NCBI GenBank assembly: GCA_000310025.1
Contig: FN649737.1
Span: 3,589,520 to 3,630,648 of the forward strand
DNA: 41,129 nt
Reading direction: 5' to 3'
Origin: Ectocarpus siliculosus
Taxonomy: Eukaryota > Sar > Phaeophyceae > Ectocarpales > Ectocarpaceae
This document shows positions 10,578 to 21,300 of this stretch, piece after piece. The translations under genes were made by a program, and so were the position numbers. The notes under the pieces are model-generated. The model made no database searches. It saw nothing but the letters and a program-made list of their open reading frames with translations, and had not been told where the DNA came from. Numbering within the stretch: the stretch's first letter is position 1; each line of letters begins with the position of its first letter.

Positions 10578-11915
10578 CACACCTACCTATGGACTTGCCA
10601 ATACACGGCGCGAAGGGCTGCAGGGCGGCAACTCCACGACTTGCCACTACACCAGCATTTGCAAATGATCAATCAATGATCAGTGAGAACGCCTGAAGAC
10701 TCAAAAGGGTTAACAAGTGGCCTAAAGCACACACAGAAAGTCTTTCTCTGTGTGTGTATCTATTTTGACAAACAAACTGACGGCCCCACAAGTCAACACT
10801 GCTGCTGTGTGGTAAGCGAGCCAATGGTAATAACGTAGCAACGCACGAGCCTACCAGGTACTTTTTTATTCTGAACTTGAAATATTCAAAAACCGTTCCA
10901 CCTCCCGATCTTCTATGTATTCTGTCGAGATAGACATATTTCTACTACTACTGCTGTAGACATGCATACAAACGTACTCCGAAGGATATGCGAATTGCAT
11001 GGCAGCAGGGGGTACGTAGCTAGGAAGTCGTGCCCTAAGGACCTGGATAGTGTAGGTGCGTCTGTGCACCATTGCACGGAACGGATCTCGGTGGTGAGTA
11101 CGCCGCAGCATTGGATGCAGTCAAGATCGGCAAGCGTGTTTCGTTTTTTCAACCCCGCCTTGGCCATCTACCAGTACCTCGTGCTGGGTAGGTTCTCTCT
11201 ACGCTGTCAAACCAGGCAGGTACTCGCGACTCTGTACTTGCACACAATGTCGTTCGGGGTGCAGCGGAACACCACTCTAGGATGTGTGGTGCCTGTGGTG
11301 TGCGTAACGTTCGCGACTATGACCCATCCATAGGCATAAAACATCGTCCCATGGCGGGCCATGTTCGGCAAATTGCGGCGATTTTCCCATATGGTTGGGG
11401 CTCTTTTCTTTATAGAAGGCGTGTGGCTGTCAGGCAGTCCGTCACCCCGGCAGTGAAGCTGCACGCAACTCAAGCAGCCATGCCCCACTCAGCGCTTGTC
11501 CGCTCTGCCTGCCGGATCGGATTGATTTACCGACCCGAACGTTCTTTTGGGGGCGGTGGGGGGCCGTACCGGGTGTAATGCACCGAGGCAGCATTTCGGC
11601 GCGATGATGAAGGAATTCTTTGATTTTTGGTTGTGTGGTATGCGGTGTGCGCTTCTCTCGGGACTAGCCGAGTTCGGGACGTGTAGGGTACGCTTGTGCG
11701 ATTAGCCTTGTATGAGTAGACAACATGCACGCATGGCTGCAGAAAGAAGGAAGCCTTCGTCACCGTATACAAACACCAACACCAACATAAACACCTTGTT
11801 GCATACGTAAAAGAAGTATTTATTCGTAAAGAAAAGACGCGGACGATCATGCCGCCCTGCTGAAAGCCGCGCAACCGACGGCCAATGGAACGTGCCACCT
11901 GTGAGAGGTAGAGAA
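10578..11915. other. intergenic, no gene recognised
   Basis: Mixed sequence with no exon, RNA gene or repeat that can be supported. Confidence 0.45.
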
Positions 11916-12232
11916 TTCACACCCCCTGGCTAGCCCGATTCTCAAAGCTCGATTGCTCAAGAACCAAGATTGATTGTACCAACACCGGAAGGTGGTTTTG
12001 GAACGATCTCGTCGAGAGCTTTCCGTCGACGTATCGGGTTCTTTCTGCACCGCCTCGGTTGTGGAGCAAAATCGAGCTTTGAAAGTCGGTCTAGGGGGGG
12101 TGCCATCTCTCCGACTCTTACGGAATACCACGGTACGGTATACGGTACGGTACAGACAATCTCGGTCGTGGAGCAAAATAGAGGTTTGAAAGTCGGTCTA
12201 GGGGGGTTGCCATCTCTCCGTTTTACGGTACA
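11916..12232. mobile_element. inverted-repeat element family E, copy 1 with an extra right arm
   Basis: The left arm (about 11918-11955: CACCCCCTGG, then TCTCAAAGCTCGATT) is the inverted match of the right arm at 12066-12105 (ATCGAGCTTTGAAAGTCGGT, then GGGGGGTG). The interior shares CGTCGAGAGCTTTCCG with other family E copies. A second right arm follows at about 12166-12232, separated by a CGGTACGGTATACGGTACGG stretch. Other copies lie at 17155-17365, 32488-32560 (partial) and 33246-33462. Confidence 0.65.
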
Positions 12233-13083
12233 TATCGAACCCGACGCCATTCTAAAACTGGTGCGATTCATCAGGTACAGCAGTAGTAGCTGTTGATAAA
12301 CCGAAGGGTGATCAATAACATAATAACAGGAGCTTCGAAAGTGTGGGCACTCCGATATGCTTCGAAGGACCCGATTTCACAGAGGTATTTGTCACATGAC
12401 TTTCGCTGAAATTGGTACCGCGCTTGAACACGTGAGCTATGGCCTCGTCGGGTGCTGCTGTACACCTTCAATGGGTGTTCTTCATCAGGAAACACTTTGT
12501 TTTTTTGGTCGTAGACAAGCACGACAGGGAGAGAACCCAAACATGTTCTTTATGTTCTTATTCACTTTATTCCCCGAAACCAATACTACTTGAAAACTAC
12601 AAACTATTTCATACGAACACACGCATGATTATGCGGCTGTTGGCCTGGCCAAAAACAGGTATTTTTTGTTAAGTTTTCTGACATCGACAATGAAGGCCTC
12701 CGAGAACGAACATGTTTCTCCGAGACAAGCTTTTTCCCAGCCTGGAAATCAGTTTTTGAGCTTTCTTGGAAACCCAGAGAAGGCGTTTTTTTTGTTTCGT
12801 TCGGTCTGTTGATTTTCTCAACAAGACAAGAATGAATGAGATGTGTCGCGTTCGCCTCTCCTCGAGTCTTTCGCATGCCCTGTCCGAGAGGCTGGTTTTA
12901 GCCTGTGACTCCAGCAGCTTGGGCAGGCACCAAACCAAAAACACAACTCCTGGTTACCGTCCCTTCTGCGAGCTTCCCCTTTGCTTCCACCATCGTTCCA
13001 TCCTCATCGCTTCCCGCGCGAGCACAACGCGAGGGATTGTAGAACGAAGTGTGATATTTGCAGCACTATTTTACAGTTGTATC
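12233..13083. other. 5' flank of the seven-helix protein gene, no separate gene recognised
   Basis: No supported exon. The region becomes pyrimidine-rich towards 13080, just upstream of the CT microsatellite. Confidence 0.4.
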
Positions 13084-13098
13084 ATGTCTCTCTCTGTC

Positions 13099-13184
<86 letters not shown>
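13084..13184 (+). repeat. (TC)n microsatellite upstream of a start codon
   Basis: About 100 bases of nearly pure TC dinucleotides end some 55 bases before the ATG at 13240. The tract runs into CGACTACAG at 13187-13195, so it could be the polypyrimidine tract of a 5' UTR intron, a CT-rich promoter tract, or both. Its length is probably unreliable in assembly. Confidence 0.9.
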
Positions 13185-13186
<2 letters not shown>

Positions 13187-13239
13187 CGACTACAGGCGAC
13201 AGGCGCCAATAAGCGCATCCCCCAAACAAAAGAAGCACG

Positions 13240-16200
13240 ATGATCGCGGAAGTGATCCTGTCGATCACGCTTTCCCTGATCCTGGCGAGGACCCTGTTCG
13301 CCATGGATGCCATCCGAGATATCCGCGGGTACAAGAGCGTCGTCTGCCGTGCCGCTAAGGCCGCCCATAGCCTGCAGCAGCCGTCATCGTCGTCCCAGGG
13401 TGGAAGGCGACCATCATTACCCTCAAACGATGCCGTTAGCACCCCCAGGGCACGGACACACAGCGCGGGCTCTCCGCAAGTCAGGTGTGAAGCCAGCCAG
13501 GCGACGCCGTAGGTTAGACGGTTGTCGCAGAGAGCGTTGGGTAGGGTCCAACGTCATGTGTGTTTTTTTTACTTGCATCGACCAGTGAAAATACGTCAGT
13601 CTCATGGCGGTTGAAAACATAACATGCTTCTAAAGGCCACGATCTGGGACCCTGTGAGGAATCGCCGTGGGGGAGTCTACGCTACTCTACGGATTAAAGA
13701 CAGGCACCGTAGCAGTAATAGAAGGAAACTGCACGTGTCTACCATGTCATGTGTATGCGTGCGTCGTCAAGAACAAACGTCTGACCATTCGAGCCCTTTC
13801 CCATAAAGGGCCCATAGGCCAGACGTGATAATCTACCTCACCCCCCGTTGTGACCGTTTCGCTGCACTGCAGGTTCCTTCATATTACGCTGCTAGTTACG
13901 CACGTCGTGTCGGTCATGGCGGTCGTCGCCGCATTGTTCAAATATACGCTACCCGTGACAGTGGAAAACTGCACGGCGACCCACAAGGTCCTGGTGTCCA
14001 TGCTACTCCTCTACGATGTGAGTTAGAGAAACGACAAGCTGATAAACAGTTATTGTACGCTTTCGTGAGAATCGCCTCGCGTTTCATGAGCTCCCGTATT
14101 GAGAAACAAGCTGAGAAAACCTCGGGAGTTTCGCTTTGTACTGATGAGAATACACGACTCGCGTGCTACAAGCTTCTTGCCCAGGGCGGTGTTCTAAGCA
14201 TTACAAGGGTGAAAGCTCCGGCAGAAATTCCCTCCGTCTACTAATGGTTATTTTGACCGTTACATAGGACGGTTTGTTTTCCTGGACGATTCCCTGCCGT
14301 AGGCATCGTTCATCGGGGTTGGTGGCGGGAAGCTTTCTCTTGCTTCTCTCCTGCTTTGTCTCATGCAGGGTGTGGCGGTATTCGTGCACACAAACAATGA
14401 TGACCACCATATAGTACCCCCAACGTCCTCCAGTAGATCCACCTATCCTTTAACGTATGCTCACCGAACCGTCCGTTATCCAAAGCGGCTTAGATGTTGT
14501 ACCATTGCTTGTCAGAAACCACCCCCACGGTACTCCCGATGACGTCATTGATGTTCGACGTACCAATCCGTTTTTCTAGCCTCATTTTGCTCTGCAGAGC
14601 GCTACGGAATGCGCCACGACTCTACTATGAACTTGTTGCGTAAGTTATGACTCCGTAAAACCAAGGAGGGGACTACCGCACACTAAACCCATGTACGCTC
14701 TGTGGTAGCTATAAAGCTTGACAGGGGAGATCCGCTGCGAGGGTTGGCCCAATAGCTGTAGCCATTTGTTTTTTCTCACGACGGAACTACTACAGTATTC
14801 AAAATCGCGAATCTGGTCACTCCCGCATGCGCTCGTGAAACGCCAGTAGCATCTGCTGAACGACGCTGTCGGCATTTTTATCTCGTCTCGGGTGCTGCTA
14901 CCGCTGTAGGCGAGTCTCCTGACGTTCCTCCTCGCCAAGGTCCACGTGACGAACGGCCACAGGAAGCTCGCGTGGTGGGAGACGGCCATCGTCTGGATCA
15001 GCAGAGGATATGCGTGGATCTATTTGTGAGAGAGCGGCCATGCATCGTTGTTTTTTTTTAGTCTCACTTGTTTCTGGCCGTCGACCGTTACAACTATCTG
15101 TCGGTACAGTATTCTGGGCGCACCAGCCGGGGTCGCACAAGAGGAAGCAATGCCAACCGGGGTTAGTTGTTGACTCACCCGCCCTACTTGTACGGTGATT
15201 ACCTTGGTCTGCGTTGCTACAAATTTCTTCTGATGTATCATGCTCGGACCTCTCGGAGTGGCCTTTAGCACCTCGCGGAGTTTCTACACTTGGGTGATTA
15301 CCTTGGTCGGCGTTGCTACAAATTTCTTCTGATGTATCATGCTCGGCCCTCTCGGAGTGGCCTTTAGCACCTCGCGGAGTTTCTACACTTGGGTGATTAC
15401 CGTGGTCGGCGTTGCTACAAATGTATTCTGATGTATCATGCTCGGCCCTCTCGGAGTGGCCTTTAGCACCTCGCGAAGTTTCTACACTTAGCCTTCACTA
15501 TGAGTATCCGTGGTGTACAAGCAAGTGTTGGAAATCTCGCATGCCCGCTGTGTTGGCCTCACGTGGGCCGGAAACCCGTCCCATGTTTGTTTGCGGTTGT
15601 TGCAAATGGTCGTGGACAGACCCATCGTCGCGGTGGCTATTCCGTACCAGTTCCGCGGCGGCACCAACGATGAGGCGAGTGGTAACTCCAGGAGCATTCT
15701 GTGCGTAGGTTTCGCCGCAAAGCATGTTCTTGAGTGCCCGTTCGGGTAAATGGCTGTCGATTTTGTTCGTTTTGATGCGGAGCAATTAGGCTGAAAAAGG
15801 GGAGTAGTCTTCGGGGTCTCTCGTCACGAGCTGGTCGCTAGATCGCGCCAGCACGCTGGACAACGGATACCCTGCGAATCGGGCCCTCCTTAACATGGTA
15901 CCATATCTTTGTGGTCTCATCCACGAAGCGTGATACCAACCCCACGGTTGGGCTACGACTGCTCTGTCCTTCCGATTCGATTCGCACCGCTAGTTCCCGT
16001 GCACTGCTGTCGGAGGTTGGACACCATACACGCGTTTTCTCAACTTGTCATCACTTCGTTTGTCGAACGTCCTGTTCGTTAGGTTGCTTTGTTTTTCTCC
16101 TTCCTTTCGTTCCGTCGCTCAAACCTAGCGTGTGGTTGCAAGCATGCCTCAGTCAAGTTGAGTGTTGGTTGCAAGCAGGCCTTAGCCAAGTTGAGTGTTG

Positions 16201-19200
16201 GTGGAAAGCAGGCCTTAGCCAAGTTGAGTGTTGGTGGAAAGCAGGCCTTAGCCAAGTTGAGTGTTGGTGGAAAGCAGGCCTTAGCCAAGTTGAGTGTTGG
16301 TGGAAAGCGCCTCAATAGTCATGCGTCAAGGTGTAACGAACGTGTCGTGTCCCGATGACAAACGGCGACCGCATCTCCACTTGAAAATGACAGCAACATG
16401 TTCGCTTACTAGACGTTTTGCCCTACACCTGGAATGTTGTGCTCAGAGGACGTTTTGCATTAACGGGTACAACATGGACGACGACGCCGACGAAGTACAC
16501 GAAAACATCCGGGGATACGGCTCAAACATGGGTTCACTCATAATCCAGGTGAGCCAGGAGACAAATGCCCCATTCAAGGCGCTCGCCTCAGGCGTGGGCT
16601 CATCAGAGCATGGTATTAGTGTCTTCGAGACGTGGTGCAAGATGAAAGCAAATCAGATGCCATCAGCGCCGTTTCATCCAGAGCATAGTAGTAGTGTCAT
16701 CAAGGCGCGATGCAAGATCGAACGCAAAGCATGTGTTGGTGTGAATGAATCAGCTGCCAGCTGCCATCAGTGACGTTTCCCGAGCTCGACACAGCTCACA
16801 CACCTGACGTGTTGTTGACTGTAAGGGTCCAAAAGCCTCAACGATCCCAAGCATATTGTTTATTTTTCAAATCTGTATAATATATATTATACAGTCTTAC
16901 ACTGTTGTTANNNNNNNNNNNNNNNNNNNNNNNNNNNNNNNNNNNNNNNNNNNNNNNNNNNNNNNNNNNNNNNNNNNNNNNNNNNNNNNNNNNNNNNNNN
17001 NNNNNNNNNNTATCTTGTTTACAAATCTGTATAATGTACAGTCGTACATTGTTGTTGTCTTCACATTAGAAACCGGTCTCCGCATGGTACCTTCTAATGG
17101 CCCAACCATACAACCAAGAGAGACCAACCTTAGGTTACATGATGAAAGATACCAAACCCCGTGCACCGGGTTTCAAAGCTTGATTACTCCACGACGAAGA
17201 GGATGCCGAAATCAAATGATACGTTTTCGGAAATATCTCGACGAGAAAATTCCAACGTCGCCATTGTCGGCACCGTCACTGCTTCTCATACCGAGTAATG
17301 GAGCTGTTACAAGCGGTGCAGAGGATGTTACATCTTTTGCAACCTATGGTATTGCCCGTTCGAGATATTACCACGGTCGAAGGAGAAGGGTTCAAGTCTT
17401 TACAGTGAAGGGGGAAAAAGACACAGGTGATACTGGGCTTATTCTGAGTCTGTTTGAGCCTATACACTGGATTTTTGAAGCAGTGATGCCAGCTGGTGCT
17501 ATGCACGAAACAAAGCATTTTCCTGTGAACAGCTCCACAGGTTTCGGCGAGGGGCGGGTGTGTTCTCTTTTTGTTTCTCGTTTCGGACGAGAGTGTTAGT
17601 ATTGCCATCGATTCCACACCTGGACGTATACAGGGATGGGTTGGATGTCGGAGGGATCCGTGTTTTCGACGGGAAAAAAACACCGGCCGTCGCAGAGTTA
17701 TGACGTCACTCGCGAGATTCCTCGCCCAATTGGTGACATATTTAGTGTGGAGGAGTAGCGGGCGTGTCATATTCCTTGCTGAGTTGCGCAGATGCGGGTT
17801 GCTTGTGACCTGTTGGTCCATGATCGTGTAGGAGTGGAAGCGAACGAGGCATTGCCTTTTCAGGGAGCTAAAGGTGTAGGCCATGTCGGGGGCACCTCGC
17901 ATCTCAGGTGGTAGTCACACGGCTGCTCGCCGTGTTGTCGTGTATTCAGGCAGGTATTATAATAGGTGTTTTCCTACTTCCACGTCCCATTCTCGTAAAA
18001 GGTAAAGAAGTAGGTACCTCCCAGTCGTGCTCGCAGCACTCCATGCCGCAAATCCTCCGCCATATAGACTATATATGTATGTCGAACAGATTAAGAATTG
18101 ATGACGTTTCAATAAAATTGCCCAATATATTGTGTGGTTTGGAGCATCTCGTCCCTAGTGTCGAAACCGAGTTCGCAAAGTGTCGTTGGTGATTTTTGCA
18201 TGCATCCAATGTTGATTATATCCTCATCATCTTGGGAACGAGAGTCTCCGTTTAGAGATATCCCTGTTCTATTTTCTCTCCCGACTCCCCTTTTTCTGAA
18301 ATTATTGCTTTGTACATATCGTGCGTGATGCTGGTGCTGATGGTTTATGCGTCTCAAGCTCAACTCCGTTGTACAGTAGCCCATTTCCCCCGCATTTTAA
18401 CGGTTGTGAATGTTGCATTCGCAACCGGAGTTTGACATATCAGCCCTTCCCACCTTTGAAGGGGTGGTCAACGGCTACGACATGCGTTACAGGAGTATTC
18501 CCCCCCCCCCCCCCCCCGCCCCCGACTAATGCCGTCTCCACAACTACCAGGAGAAGCTGAAAGTCTTTTTTTTTGCTTCTCCCATCATTGGACGCTGTCG
18601 ACTGCCGCTGTGGCCCCCATCCTCCACTTCTACTAGCTAGACAACCCAATCGGGGTCACATAGGAGGGGGTAGACCCCTCCTGCGGTTCCTGTCTGAGAC
18701 GTTTTATCGCGAGAAGGGTACAGCAATCCCTTCCCTCGCGCCTTCTGAAGTCGATCTAGTTTTTTACTTACAACGAGCTTTGCAGCGCGTCGCTTCCAAC
18801 TTAGACCAGTATTTATTTAGTGAGAAAAACAACTCACTCTAACGGGACTCGAACCCATCACCTGGCCCTTAGCAGGCGGCGAGGGTACCCACTAGGCCAC
18901 CGGGGCGACCGGTTTGAGCCCTTCCCGGTGCCCGTTTGAAGTCTCAACTGACGCATCGCTACTTACCCGATGCATGCGTGGTGCCGACGCCTTTTCTTTC
19001 CCTTGATTGATGTACAGTTCGTGCTGCTTCTGATCCTGTTCGTGCGGCCCCTCCTGGTGCGCCTTGAAGGCTCCCAGTCTGGAGAGGCCATCTACCGGAG
19101 GGTGGTCATCAAAAACATAACGTGCACCATTGCGGTTGTCACCGCCTACGCGGTCACAACAGTGGTGGTGATCGCCGCTCTGCTTAGGCAGAACAACGAC

Positions 19201-20736
19201 AGTAACACGGTACGGTGCGGGTTTTCAGCGTTTTTTTTTGTTTTCACGAGGGGGGCAAAGCTTGCATACAGTCATTCGTGGAACTGCAGAACAAACTACC
19301 ACCAGTCGCCAGAGGACAATACGTAGTACAGTCGAAGTCTCTGTTTTAGTGCCGGTGCCCGGTAAGTGCCGGTGCCCGGTATAGTGCCGGTGCCCGGTAT
19401 GGTGCTGGTATAGTGTTTTCGGCGGGCACACAGTGAATTTCCAAGCCATTCTCAGCACTTTGAATTGAATAGTGCCGGTAAATGTGCTGGGCACATACCG
19501 GCACTAAACAGGGACCTCCACTGAACGGGATACGGGTATGTTTTGTAGCTTGTGGAATGCGGCACGGTCAATACGTACGGCTAGGCCGGGTGCTGGCCGT
19601 GTCCTCACAAACCTGAGCGCCAAAATAGCCCCCCCCCCCTTCTCTGTGTGTCTCCCTGTAGCGACCCTTCTCTGGGACCGTACTGTTGTACAGTAGAGCG
19701 GTTGCACAGGTACATACCACTGAGAACATGGTTGACTCGAGATACTCGCCTATGTGGTCGCGGACACATGCGGCTGTGACACAGCAGTAGTAGTACATGT
19801 AGTCGACCCTCTCCTTCCTCCTCGCCACGCTGCCCTTGTTCTGTCTCCTGTTCTTTCTCGGCAGGCCTCGCTTTTCGCCGACATCACCCCATTGGTCAAC
19901 CAGTTCGCCACACTCTGCCTGACTGAGGTAGAAGGAATATTGGGCTGATGTTGCCGACTTGACCCGTTACAGAACGCGCCACCGCTTCCATAAGAGAACC
20001 TCTTGTTTCGGGCAATCGTGGCCGCTTGTTCCCTCTGTGAAGAAACCAACAGAAAACGTGTACCCGTAGGTTTGTGTATGTGGGGGATCCAAGTTCTTCA
20101 TTTTTGTTTTTAAACTTTTCCCTCTCAACTTCGCAACTACCAAGCAAGTGCTTCCACCGGCACCTTATTCTGGGACCACACGGAATGTTTTCGTGTTGAT
20201 GTCGAGACGTGGAAACCTCCTGTAGTTTGCCGCACAGCTGGTGTTCTATAGGAACAGCCTTCTGCCACTGTGTCGCTTCAGGAAATGAACATACAGATGG
20301 AACTTCATCGCCTGTACGGCGGAACATGCACGTAGCACTCCTAATACATGCAGTACCCCAAACCGTCCGACTCCCCCACCCGAAGCGACGCCAGACTGAT
20401 CCGTTTTGCCTCAGTATCAACTCCCCACCCCAAGCGACAGATAACAAGAGTTTGTGCTCTGCTCCCTTGCGTGTCCACCTGACGACCTGCCTGTGGCTCT
20501 TACCAGCGGAGGAAGGCGTGCTTACGGCTGACCCAACCTCTTCGTGTAACCGTATGTTTTATCTTCAGATTGCCCTCCCTCTGGGTTTCACTAGCTGTTG
20601 GAAGGCGTGCTCCCTCGAGCTCTGCACGTGGCCCTCTTCCTCGAAAGAAGGGCCGTCGGACTTGGAAACGGCGATGACAGGCGATTCCTCCGGCAGCGGC
20701 ACTGCGGCGAACAACCACAACAGAGACGTGCCGTAA
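13240..20736 (+). CDS. seven-transmembrane receptor-like protein (one or more internal exons not found)
   Basis: Phase-consistent exons are 13240-13484 (ATG start, A at -3; helix 1 IAEVILSITLSLILARTLFA), 13873-14017 (helix 2 and the start of helix 3, with Asn-Cys-Thr before helix 3), 14910-15025 (end of helix 3, LLTFLLAKVHV, and a Trp-rich stretch), and tentatively 15620-15704 or 15745 (IVAVAIPY then a Cys-containing loop). These are followed by 19018-19209 (FVLLLILFVRPL, then helix 6 beginning at about NITCTIAVV), 19865-19927 and 20569-20736 (helix 7 split across the junction, then a Ser/Thr-rich tail ending TAA). Helix order, the Cys before helix 3, the LF-x-RPL end of helix 5 and RN/KN before helix 6 resemble uncharacterised seven-helix families of diatoms and oomycetes. 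The exon carrying the start of helix 5 is missing and may lie in or near the N gap. A sensory or GPCR-like role is inference; no ligand or G-protein motif is certain. The stop codon at 13210 in frame supports the ATG chosen. Confidence 0.68.
13560..13745 (+). repeat. dispersed repeat R1, long copy inside intron 1
   Basis: GTGTG/T-rich leader, CATCGACCAGTGAAAATACG (the CGCGCTAACCGGCTGACCA part is deleted), GTCAGTCTCATGGCGGTTGA, then a 3' part matching the 6436-6650 copy to CACGTGTCTACC. It lies in the first intron of the seven-helix protein gene in the sense orientation. Confidence 0.75.
15194..15489 (+). repeat. 3 x 99-bp tandem repeat in an intron
   Basis: Three copies (15194-15292, 15293-15391, 15392-15489) run from GGTGATTACCTTGGTC to CGCGGAGTTTCTACAC. 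They differ by only a few substitutions. They lie between exons 14910-15025 and 15620 of the seven-helix gene. Confidence 0.92.
16134..16307 (+). repeat. 33-bp minisatellite, about 5.3 copies
   Basis: The unit reads GGTGGAAAGCAGGCCTTAGC then CAAGTTGAGTGTT. Unit ends fall at 16166, 16199, 16232, 16265 and 16298. The first two units are the most diverged (GTTGCAAGCA in place of GTGGAAAGCA). The period is a multiple of three, so open frames appear on both strands, but there are no exon signals. Confidence 0.92.
16590..16735 (+). repeat. diverged ~72-bp tandem duplication
   Basis: CATCAGAGCATGGTATTAGT...GTGCAAGATGAAAGCAAATC recurs diverged as CATCCAGAGCATAGTAGTAG...ATGCAAGATCGAACGCAAAG. It is intronic. 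Confidence 0.6.
16859..17056. other. assembly gap (100 N, 16911-17010) flanked by direct repeats
   Basis: Both sides of the N run carry the same ~45-base sequence: TTGTTTATTTTTCAAATCTG...ACACTGTTGTT on the left, and TTGTTTACAAATCTGTATAA...ACATTGTTGTT on the right. The gap therefore probably sits inside a tandem or longer repeat, and its true size is unknown. A missing exon of the seven-helix gene could be here. Confidence 0.85.
17155..17365. mobile_element. inverted-repeat element family E, copy 2 (intronic)
   Basis: Left arm TTTCAAAGCTTGATTACTCC followed by ACGACGAAGAGGAT; interior CTCGACGAGAAAATTCCAAC; right side with GATGTTACATCTTTTGCAAC and CTATGGTA, matching the outer end of the 33246-33462 copy. 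It is more diverged than the other copies. Confidence 0.55.
18839..18907 (-). repeat. tRNA-like sequence with Pol III boxes, probable SINE head
   Basis: On the minus strand, box A TGGCCTAGTGGGT (18887-18899) and box B GGTTCGAGTCC (18845-18855) are correctly ordered and spaced. A good T arm is present (ATGGG, loop TTCGAGT, CCCGT). The anticodon region contains CTGCTAA, as in serine GCU tRNAs, but its stem has mismatches. The acceptor halves (GCCCCGG and TAGAGTG) do not pair. It is therefore a tRNA-derived repeat or pseudo-tRNA rather than a working tRNA. It lies about 110 bases upstream of the exon at 19018, antisense to the gene. Confidence 0.65.
19346..19412 (+). repeat. GTGCCGGTGCCCGGTA micro-repeat
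   Basis: Three or more imperfect copies of a ~19-base unit with core GTGCCGGTGCCCGGTA, with a related AGTGCCGGTA near 19470. It lies in the intron between exons 19018-19209 and 19865-19927. Confidence 0.75.
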
Positions 20737-20949
20737 CAGCAAAACGTGACGTCGACGGCACAGCGGCAAGGGGGAGATCTACACACACGAGGAGACGGGT
20801 CTCACTTTATGTGAAAATTCCGCTCGAAGTGAAATAATGGAAACTGTTGCCACTCCTCCAACAACTAACGTGTTGTTCGGGTCGTTCTTGTGTCTGGCGT
20901 TCCGTGGGTAGGGGGACGGCTTTCTTTTTTTTGTTGTTATGGGGTGGGT

Positions 20950-21300
20950 CTTGCTCTGTTCAACAGGTACGACCTCCTTTCGTTCCGTCGTGAATTTTGC
21001 TGTTCTTGTGTAGAGAGCCTTTTGTCCATGGGACTGCTATCGAATCGCGTATTGTCGTGCATGCGGGCAAAAAAAAGGGTAGATGATTTGTTGTGGTGCT
21101 GTGGAAAGATATACAATTGCACGTCTTGCTCTGTTCAGTAGGCCACAACGGCACCTTCAAAGTACCTCCTTCCGTTGTGATTTTCCCTGCGCTTGTGTGT
21201 AGCTTTGTCAACGGGACTGTCGAATCAAGAATACTGTTTTTTGTGTGTGTGTTCTTGATGCAGTAGGTAGTTTGCTTGCTCTGTTCGGTCGCCAAGACCA
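20950..21300 (+). repeat. diverged tandem repeat downstream of the seven-helix gene
   Basis: CTTGCTCTGTTC begins units at about 20951, 21126 and 21277. The first two units share CTCCTTTCGTTCCGTCGTGA / CTCCTTCCGTTGTGATTTTC, a CTTGTGTAG or CTTGTGTGTAG block and GGGACTG...TCGAATC. Period is about 150-175 bases; the third unit is only a start. Confidence 0.6.

Noticed and set aside
13066-13442. Frames with Ser-Leu or Arg-Glu repeats
   Set aside because: Direct translation of the TC microsatellite, not a protein repeat.
15062-15170. Possible exon after a T tract reading LFLAVDRYNYLSV, similar to a rhodopsin-type DRY motif
   Set aside because: The frame giving this peptide cannot be joined in phase to exon 14910-15025 with a GT donor; the frame that can be joined is not receptor-like.
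16134-16307. CRISPR-like array
   Set aside because: The 33-bp units are contiguous without unique spacers and the host is eukaryotic; it is a minisatellite.
16856-17599. 247-codon frame
   Set aside because: It runs through the 100-N gap and is therefore meaningless as a single frame.
18839-18907. Functional tRNA-Ser(GCU) on the minus strand
   Set aside because: The acceptor stem does not pair and the anticodon stem has mismatches, so it is described as a tRNA-derived repeat.
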